Assembly (NCBI GenBank): GCA_934754735.1
Contig: CAKVJE010000079.1
Coordinates: forward strand, 1 to 8,819
From: an uncultured Candidatus Melainabacteria bacterium
GTDB taxonomy: Bacteria; Cyanobacteriota; Vampirovibrionia; Gastranaerophilales; Gastranaerophilaceae
Direction: 5' to 3'
Length of the DNA stretch: 8,819 nucleotides
Position numbers and translations under genes: made by a program. Below are positions 4,282 to 8,819 of this stretch, piece by piece. The notes under the pieces are model-generated. The model was not told where the DNA came from. It made no database searches and worked only from the letters and a program-made list of their open reading frames with translations. Within the stretch, counting starts at the first letter, position 1. The number at the start of each line of letters is the position of its first letter.

Positions 4282-4977
4282 CTAATACATTTTAATTATT
4301 CTATCAATACCGGCTTTTGCTGTATTAAACAGCTCAATCATTCTATCGAATTCATAAGGTTCGCCTTCTGATGTTGTTTGAAAATCAACAATTTTTCCGC
4401 TTTCAGTTAAAATAACGTTGGAATCAACTTGTGCGTGCGAATCTTCTGCATAGTTTAAATCGAGTTTAATATCACCGTCAACAATTCCAATTGAAATCGC
4501 TGCAATTGGTTCAATAATAGGATTTTCTTTCAAATCACCGGATGCGATTAATTTTTCTACAGCATCTCTTAAAGCTAAAAAACCACCGCAAATGCTTGCA
4601 GTTCTTGTTCCGCCATCAGCTTCAATAACATCTGCATCAATTGTAATTGTCATGTTTGGCATTTTTTCTAAATCAACACAAGCGCGCAAGCTTCTTCCAA
4701 TTAGGCGTTGGATTTCTTGTGTTCTACCTGAGACCTTTTCGCGTTCGCGTTTACAACGAGTATTAGTAGAAGCCGGAAGCAATGAATATTCTGCTGTAAC
4801 CCAACCTCTATTGTCGTTTTCATCCATCCATTTCGGCTTTTTTAAATCAACAGAAGCCGTAACAATAACTCTTGTGTCGCCAAATTCAGTAAGCACAGAG
4901 CCTAATGCGTGTTTTGTAAATCCATGTGTAAATTTAATTGGTCTAAGTTCGTTATTTTCTCTTCCGTCAATTCTCAT
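4282..4977 (-). CDS. rph: ribonuclease PH
   Basis: A phosphorolytic 3'-to-5' exoribonuclease that removes nucleotides from tRNA precursors using phosphate; the family works as a hexamer in the cytoplasm. The protein has 231 residues, close to the usual 235-245. It has the opening R.DGR..NELRPI, the signature SGRTQEIQRLIGRSLRA (83-99; R86 is at the phosphate-binding position), DGGTRTAS (121-128; second phosphate-binding Arg) and LDLNYAEDSHAQVDSN (172-187), which carries the two metal-binding aspartates. AGGAG just upstream of the ATG supports the start. The gene stands alone, with a candidate promoter at 5005-5033 and a shared terminator at 4236-4268. Confidence 0.96.
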   Translation of the reverse strand: MRIDGRENNELRPIKFTHGFTKHALGSVLTEFGDTRVIVTASVDLKKPKWMDENDNRGWVTAEYSLLPASTNTRCKREREKVSGRTQEIQRLIGRSLRACVDLEKMPNMTITIDADVIEADGGTRTASICGGFLALRDAVEKLIASGDLKENPIIEPIAAISIGIVDGDIKLDLNYAEDSHAQVDSNVILTESGKIVDFQTTSEGEPYEFDRMIELFNTAKAGIDRIIKMY

Positions 4978-5004
4978 AATATTCTCCTGTATTGCTTTTT
5001 AATT

Positions 5005-5033
5005 AAGATAACATTGACAGAAATAAATATCAA
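5005..5033 (-). promoter_or_regulatory. candidate rph promoter
   Basis: On the minus strand TTGATA (5033-5028), 17 bases, TATCTT (5010-5005). The predicted start near 4998 leaves a leader of about 20 bases. The -35 has 5 of 6 consensus bases, the -10 only 4 of 6. Confidence 0.4.
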
Positions 5034-5061
5034 ATAGCATAAACAATTTTTAATACATAAT

Positions 5062-5093
5062 AAAAAAAACCACTCGGTGTGTGTGTCGAGTGG
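5062..5093 (-). terminator. intrinsic terminator with (AC)5 loop
   Basis: CCACTCG (5070-5076) pairs with CGAGTGG (5087-5093) around a 10-base alternating loop. The minus strand continues with eight T (5069-5062). On the plus strand only four T follow, after an unpaired G, so the minus direction is favoured. Confidence 0.75.
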
Positions 5094-5215
5094 GTTTTGT
5101 TTTCTGCATCCTAATGGTCTTTTTTAGTGTTTATTATCTAGGAGTTTATATGATTTTGGGGTTTATATATTTTTATTCTTTTGCTATTTAGTGTTTCGGC
5201 TACACTTAAAGTGTG
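5062..5215 (-). ncRNA. putative small RNA of about 150 nt between murE and rph
   Basis: A promoter-like pair on the minus strand (5223-5250) and a strong terminator (5062-5093) frame about 150 bases without a credible reading frame. The predicted RNA has a small 5' hairpin (AGTGT...ACACT) and a long A-rich, little-paired middle. It ends in a terminator whose 10-base loop is ACACACACAC, as read on the minus strand. It could be an independent regulatory RNA. It could also be the far 3' untranslated part of the murE transcript, if the hairpin at 5288-5321 does not stop transcription. Confidence 0.35.
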
Positions 5216-5222
5216 TATTTAT

Positions 5223-5250
5223 ATTATTGCACATAAGAAATTAAAGTCAA
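5223..5250 (-). promoter_or_regulatory. candidate promoter for the small RNA at 5062-5215
   Basis: On the minus strand TTGACT (5250-5245), 16 bases, AATAAT (5228-5223). Each box is one mismatch from consensus. It lies downstream of the murE hairpin terminator, as an independent unit would require. Confidence 0.35.
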
Positions 5251-5287
5251 GTAAGTTGTTTAATTAATTCTTTTCTTTTTTAGTTAA

Positions 5288-5321
5288 AACGCAAACACTT
5301 GTGTTTACAAGTGTTTGCGTT
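5288..5321 (-). terminator. hairpin terminator behind murE
   Basis: A perfect 14-bp stem (5288-5301 with 5308-5321) with a 6-base loop lies about 77 bases after the murE stop. On the minus strand the stem runs into TTTTAAC, a short U-run, so termination is likely but may be partial. Confidence 0.65.
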
Positions 5322-5397
5322 GTTTACATTTCTTAATAAAACATAAAGATTTTAATGTTGAAATATTAATTGTATTTAATACGCTTATTTTTGAAAA

Positions 5398-6867
5398 TTA
5401 GGCTTTTATAGTGCCAAAGATTTCTCTAACTTTTTCTCTGTCATCAAAGTGTATAGTTTCATTTGCCAAAATTTGATAATCTTCATGACCTTTTCCTGCA
5501 ACAAGAACTACGTCTTTATTTCCTGCTAATTTATAAGCTTCTTTAATCGCGAGTTCTCTGTCAGGTTCTACTACTACGTCATTAACACTTCTTAAGCCGG
5601 CTAAAATATCTGTAATAATTTGCTGCGGATCTTCTGAGCGCGGATTATCACTTGTTACAATAATTTTATCTGCCAAATCTTCTGCAATTCTACCCATTTT
5701 AGGACGCTTTGTAGCATCTCTATCACCACCGCAACCAAATATGCAAATTAATTTACCGTCACTAGGTGTAATATCTCTAGCAGCCTTAAGTACATTTTCC
5801 AATCCATCAGGAGTATGCGCATAATCAACAATTACAGTAGGTTGATTAATAATAATTTCAAATCTGCCGGCAACGCCTCCAAGATTTTCCATTGTGTTAA
5901 TAGCTTTTTCTATATCCATGTTTAAGGCTAAAGCCGTTGTTAAAGCTGCCAAAACATTATAAACGGAGAACATGCCATTCATTTTAAGATTAACTTTATA
6001 TTCTTTATCTTTTACAATGCAAGTAAAAGAAGCACCTTTATGATTAAATGTAACGTCTTTTGCTCGAACATCTGCCGGCATGTTCACGCCATAAGTATAT
6101 ACACTAACAGTTGGTGAAATTACTTCCAGAAATTTTCCTGCATAGGTATCATCTGCATTTATAACTGCAAAATCACCAGCAACAAGTTTTTCAAATAAAA
6201 GTGCTTTTGCTTTAAAATAGTTATCCATTGTAATATGAAAATCTAAGTGATCTTGCGTTAAGTTTGTAAATACAGCACCTTTAAAATCACAATAATCAAC
6301 TCGATGTTGCACTAAAGAATGTGAACTTACTTCCATAACAACATTTTTAATATCTTTATCATCAATTTCTGCTAAAATATGTTGTAATTCTGGAGCTTGT
6401 GGTGTTGTATGTTTAGCATCATGATAACTGTCTGATGATGAAAATTTATGTCCCAATGTACCTATTAATGCACATTTTTCACCATTTTCTTCAAATAATT
6501 TTTGAATCAAATGCGTTACAGTCGTTTTTCCGTTTGTTCCGGTAACACCAATTAAATTTAATTTCTTAGAAGGTGAAGCATAAAATAAATCTGCAATTTG
6601 TGCAATAACTTCAGATGTATCACTTACAACAATCTGTGGAATATCTAAGTTTAAACGTCTTTCAACTACACAAACAGACGCACCATTTGCAACAGCTTCT
6701 TCTGCGTATTCATGTCCGTCTACGTGTTCACCCGTTAAGCAAATAAAAACATCGTTTGGACGTGTTTTCTTTGAATTATAAGAAATACCCATAACTTCAC
6801 CGGACAAGTCTTCTCCGTTAACCAATTCTATATAATTTAAACTATCAACTAATGTTCTTACTCTCAT
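5398..6867 (-). CDS. murE: UDP-MurNAc-L-Ala-D-Glu:meso-diaminopimelate ligase
   Basis: An ATP-dependent Mur ligase that adds the third amino acid to the peptidoglycan precursor in the cytoplasm. The protein has 489 residues, the usual length. The N-terminal UDP-sugar domain (about 1-100) contains NSKKTRPNDVFICLTGEHVDG. It is followed by the ATP loop GVTGTNGKTT (107-116), HTTP (153-156), FTNLTQDHLDFH (200-211) and YFKAKALLF; K221 is the likely carbamylated lysine. Then come VDYAHTPDG (348-355), GCGGDRD (378-384), DNPR (407-410) and AGKGHE (457-462). The DNPR motif is the known mark of enzymes that accept meso-DAP rather than lysine, so the cell wall is probably DAP type. The start ATG shares one base with the ftsI stop (TAATG), and AGGAGGG lies inside the ftsI end, so translation is probably coupled. 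Confidence 0.97.
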   Translation of the reverse strand: MRVRTLVDSLNYIELVNGEDLSGEVMGISYNSKKTRPNDVFICLTGEHVDGHEYAEEAVANGASVCVVERRLNLDIPQIVVSDTSEVIAQIADLFYASPSKKLNLIGVTGTNGKTTVTHLIQKLFEENGEKCALIGTLGHKFSSSDSYHDAKHTTPQAPELQHILAEIDDKDIKNVVMEVSSHSLVQHRVDYCDFKGAVFTNLTQDHLDFHITMDNYFKAKALLFEKLVAGDFAVINADDTYAGKFLEVISPTVSVYTYGVNMPADVRAKDVTFNHKGASFTCIVKDKEYKVNLKMNGMFSVYNVLAALTTALALNMDIEKAINTMENLGGVAGRFEIIINQPTVIVDYAHTPDGLENVLKAARDITPSDGKLICIFGCGGDRDATKRPKMGRIAEDLADKIIVTSDNPRSEDPQQIITDILAGLRSVNDVVVEPDRELAIKEAYKLAGNKDVVLVAGKGHEDYQILANETIHFDDREKVREIFGTIKA

Positions 6868-8600
6868 TAATCTATTTTCCCTCCTACCTTATCAGGCTGT
6901 AAATTCAAAATTCTTGCAATTTGAGTTGAAACTCCTTTGAAAATAGGGGCTGCAACTGTATTTCCCCATACTTCACCACCTTGTGCCGAATCGACAATTA
7001 CATATATTAAAACTTGCGGATTACTTGAAGGCATATAACCAACAATAGAAGTGTATAAATTTCTTGTATATCCGCTTCCGTTTTCTTTAGGTTTAATTGA
7101 AGTACCGGTTTTCGCTGCAATATTGTAACTGTCAGATTTAATTGGTGATTTACCGCGATTAATACTTTCTGTTAACAAATCTGTTACAACTCTTGCATGC
7201 TCAGGCGTCATAACTTGAACCTTTTTAATCTTATTTTCTGCTTCTTCCGGCGTATATTTGATGACATGTGGTGTAACTCGAACTCCGTCATTTGCAAGAG
7301 CAGAGACTGCCGAAACCATTTGGATAGCTGTTACAGATGAACCGTATCCATAACCCATTGAAGCAAGATCTGAAGCATCCCACTTTGAAGGTGATTTTAA
7401 AAGTCCTACAGATTCTCCCGGAAGATCTATTCCTGTTTTATCGCCAAAACCGAATTTTTTAAGCATGCTGTAATATTCATATTTTCCCATCATTTGAGCA
7501 ATAATTACAGATGCCACGTTACTAGAATGCTCAAATAAATAAACTAAATCAATCATTCCCGGATTTGGCTTACGAGCATAATCATAGTTTTTGATTGTCC
7601 ACCAACCAACTTTAATTTTTCCGGTGTCATTGATTTTCGAATATCTGTTAATTTTACCTAATTCAATAGCGGAAGCTACTGTAATCGTTTTAAATGTAGA
7701 TCCCGGAGGGAAAATATCTGTTAAAGTCCAGTTTTTTATTTGAAAACTTGTTGCGTTTTTAAAATTGTTAGGGTCAAAATATGGATAAACTGCATACGCT
7801 AAAATTTCACCGTTTCTTGGATTCATAACGATTACTGCGCCACGGCTGGCTTTCCATTCTTGAATGGATTTCATTAATTCTTTTTCGCAAACATGTTGAA
7901 CTGCAGCATCTATTGTTAAAATAACATCTTTTCCCTTTACTGGTTTTGTTACTGCTACAGGGTCAGTTGAAATATTATAAATAACTTTACCCTTCGGAGT
8001 CATTTCTAAAGGCGAAGCTTTTGTAACACTTTCTAATTTGTCTTTAGCAGTAAGTTCAACTCCGGACGCTACATCTGCGTCAAAATTGTAATAACCCAAA
8101 ACATGTGCAGCAAGAGTTCCTTGTGGATAAGTTCTAATACTCTTTTTATCCATAGGAATTTCGCGTAAATTTAATTTTGCGATTTCATCACGCGTATGTC
8201 TGTCAACATTCTTTTTCAAAGATATTACAGCAATATTTTGACGTAACTTTTCAGTTAAATCTATTTGTGACATTTTTAAAATTGGTGCTAATAATTTCGC
8301 AAGTTCTTCCGGCGAACGTTCTCCAAAATCGGCTTTTCTTGCAAAAATATCGTAATATACAGTATCCGTCGCAAGTTTTATACCGTTTCTATCATAAATA
8401 TTTCCACGCATAACGAAAGAACTTGCACGACGTTGGTTTTTAGCTTTCACTCGAAAATGTCTTACATCTAAAACTTGAACAGAGAATAAGTAGACTAAAA
8501 ACAGCAAAATCGCAATTGCGAATCCGCATTGAAACCAAGTTAGTCTATCAGAAAATTGCTTATTTCGATTTGTATTACTGTTCCCACTATTGCCGCGCAT
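6867..8600 (-). CDS. ftsI: class B penicillin-binding protein, FtsI/PBP3 type transpeptidase
   Basis: A peptidoglycan DD-transpeptidase that cross-links stem peptides, for septum formation in FtsI proteins. It has 577 residues. A short polar cytoplasmic end (1-20) is followed by one membrane anchor (about 21-43). The pedestal domain follows, with RGNIYDRNG (65-73) and RTYPQGTLAAHVLGY (156-170). The catalytic domain has the active serine S301 in STFK (301-304), SSN (359-361) and KTGT (497-500). No glycosyltransferase domain is present, so it is class B. No PASTA domains follow. Placement directly before murE with a one-base overlap is the classic dcw order and favours FtsI over the elongation enzyme PBP2 (MrdA). 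A GAGGAG motif just before the ATG at 8600 supports the start. Confidence 0.93.
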   Translation of the reverse strand: MRGNSGNSNTNRNKQFSDRLTWFQCGFAIAILLFLVYLFSVQVLDVRHFRVKAKNQRRASSFVMRGNIYDRNGIKLATDTVYYDIFARKADFGERSPEELAKLLAPILKMSQIDLTEKLRQNIAVISLKKNVDRHTRDEIAKLNLREIPMDKKSIRTYPQGTLAAHVLGYYNFDADVASGVELTAKDKLESVTKASPLEMTPKGKVIYNISTDPVAVTKPVKGKDVILTIDAAVQHVCEKELMKSIQEWKASRGAVIVMNPRNGEILAYAVYPYFDPNNFKNATSFQIKNWTLTDIFPPGSTFKTITVASAIELGKINRYSKINDTGKIKVGWWTIKNYDYARKPNPGMIDLVYLFEHSSNVASVIIAQMMGKYEYYSMLKKFGFGDKTGIDLPGESVGLLKSPSKWDASDLASMGYGYGSSVTAIQMVSAVSALANDGVRVTPHVIKYTPEEAENKIKKVQVMTPEHARVVTDLLTESINRGKSPIKSDSYNIAAKTGTSIKPKENGSGYTRNLYTSIVGYMPSSNPQVLIYVIVDSAQGGEVWGNTVAAPIFKGVSTQIARILNLQPDKVGGKID

Positions 8601-8630
8601 ACTTCTCCTCTACAAAATAATATTAGCACA

Positions 8631-8665
8631 ATTATAAATATTAAGCTAGAAATTTATTTTGGTAA
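8631..8665 (-). promoter_or_regulatory. candidate ftsI-murE promoter region
   Basis: On the minus strand a perfect TATAAT (8636-8631) has no good -35 at the right distance. An alternative is TTACCA (8665-8660), 16 bases, TAATAT (8643-8638). The region is very AT-rich, so several false matches are expected. Confidence 0.25.
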
Positions 8666-8690
8666 ATAATATTTATAGCTTGCTTTTTTT
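8643..8690 (+). terminator. possible plus-strand terminator or insulating hairpin
   Basis: AAGCTA (8643-8648) pairs with TAGCTT (8676-8681), with mostly paired A/T bases inside, and seven T follow at 8684-8690. No plus-strand gene ends nearby, so if it is real it would block transcription running antisense to the ftsI leader. The weak AT-only interior argues for caution. Confidence 0.25.
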
Positions 8691-8742
8691 GTAACAAAAT
8701 GCAAAAATTTTTATCTTTGTTAAAAAAGAATTTTGTTTGTTT

Positions 8743-8748
8743 TATAAT
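8743..8748 (+). promoter_or_regulatory. -10 box for the gene starting at 8800
   Basis: A perfect TATAAT lies about 50 bases ahead of the start at 8800. The hexamer 17 bases upstream (TTAAAA, 8720-8725) is a weak -35, and TTGTTA at 8717 is too far away (20 bases). Confidence 0.4.
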
Positions 8749-8799
8749 AATTGTATTGGAAATTAAAATAGCTTTATTTTTGATTAATAAGGAGGTCAA

Positions 8800-8819
8800 A
8801 TGGGCAAAATTGAAATTAC
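8800..8819 (+). CDS. 5' end of a plus-strand gene, cut by the window edge
   Basis: ATG at 8800 opens MGKIEIT and runs off the window. AAGGAGG (8789-8795) four bases upstream is an excellent ribosome-binding site and a TATAAT lies at 8743, so a real gene start is likely. Seven residues are too few to name it. It is divergent from ftsI. Confidence 0.65.

Noticed and set aside
4592..5002. 136-aa open frame on the plus strand
   Set aside because: It lies opposite rph, whose motifs are clear. The frame is a shadow of the antisense codon pattern and has no ribosome-binding site.
5062..5100. Yfr1 or 4.5S RNA gene
   Set aside because: Yfr1 has its CA-rich motif between two hairpins rather than in the terminator loop, and the SRP core (GGAAG...AGCAGC) is absent.

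Overview
The window is AT-rich bacterial DNA with Shine-Dalgarno-led genes. Its conserved part (4282-8600, minus strand) is ordinary chromosome: a class B penicillin-binding protein of the FtsI type, MurE of the meso-diaminopimelate-adding type, and RNase PH. The low GC, the meso-DAP wall, the flagellar-type (sigma-28-like) promoters and the unusual DQP-type subtilase remind me of gut Vampirovibrionia (Gastranaerophilales, the non-photosynthetic relatives of cyanobacteria). This is inference from general appearance; no gene here proves the taxon.

Layout. 1-212: a possible 3' end of a plus-strand gene, and on the minus strand a self-contained small RNA of about 82 nt with its own sigma-70-like promoter and terminator. 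247-561: a small XRE-type repressor on the minus strand. It faces away from a plus-strand accessory region and shares an overlapping promoter zone with it. 735-4232: the accessory region. It reads as two modules of the form [89-aa small protein]-[palindromic repeat element]-[sigma-28-like promoter]-[gene starting M(S/T)EIN]. The first module ends in a 203-aa protein carrying two diverged copies of the 89-aa domain. The second ends in a 488-aa EF-hand/subtilisin-like protein. The two 89-aa genes and their leaders are 316-bp near-identical copies. The two promoter regions match at 64 of 67 positions. The two palindromes have different arms but share a 30-bp core. 4236-4268: a symmetrical two-way terminator separates this region from rph. 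4978-5397: the rph promoter, a probable second small RNA, and a hairpin terminator for murE. 5398-8600: ftsI and murE, joined by a one-base TAATG overlap. 8800-8819: the first seven codons of a further plus-strand gene.

How it may work. FtsI and MurE build septal peptidoglycan and its precursor, and RNase PH trims tRNA 3' ends. The accessory genes have no signal peptides, yet two of them carry a motif that closely fits the flagellar sigma-28 promoter (TAAAGTTT-N11-GCCGTTAA). They may therefore be made with late flagellar genes, and possibly leave the cell by a flagellar or type III route. The XRE repressor may control the first small gene through the shared promoter. These functional links are inferences.
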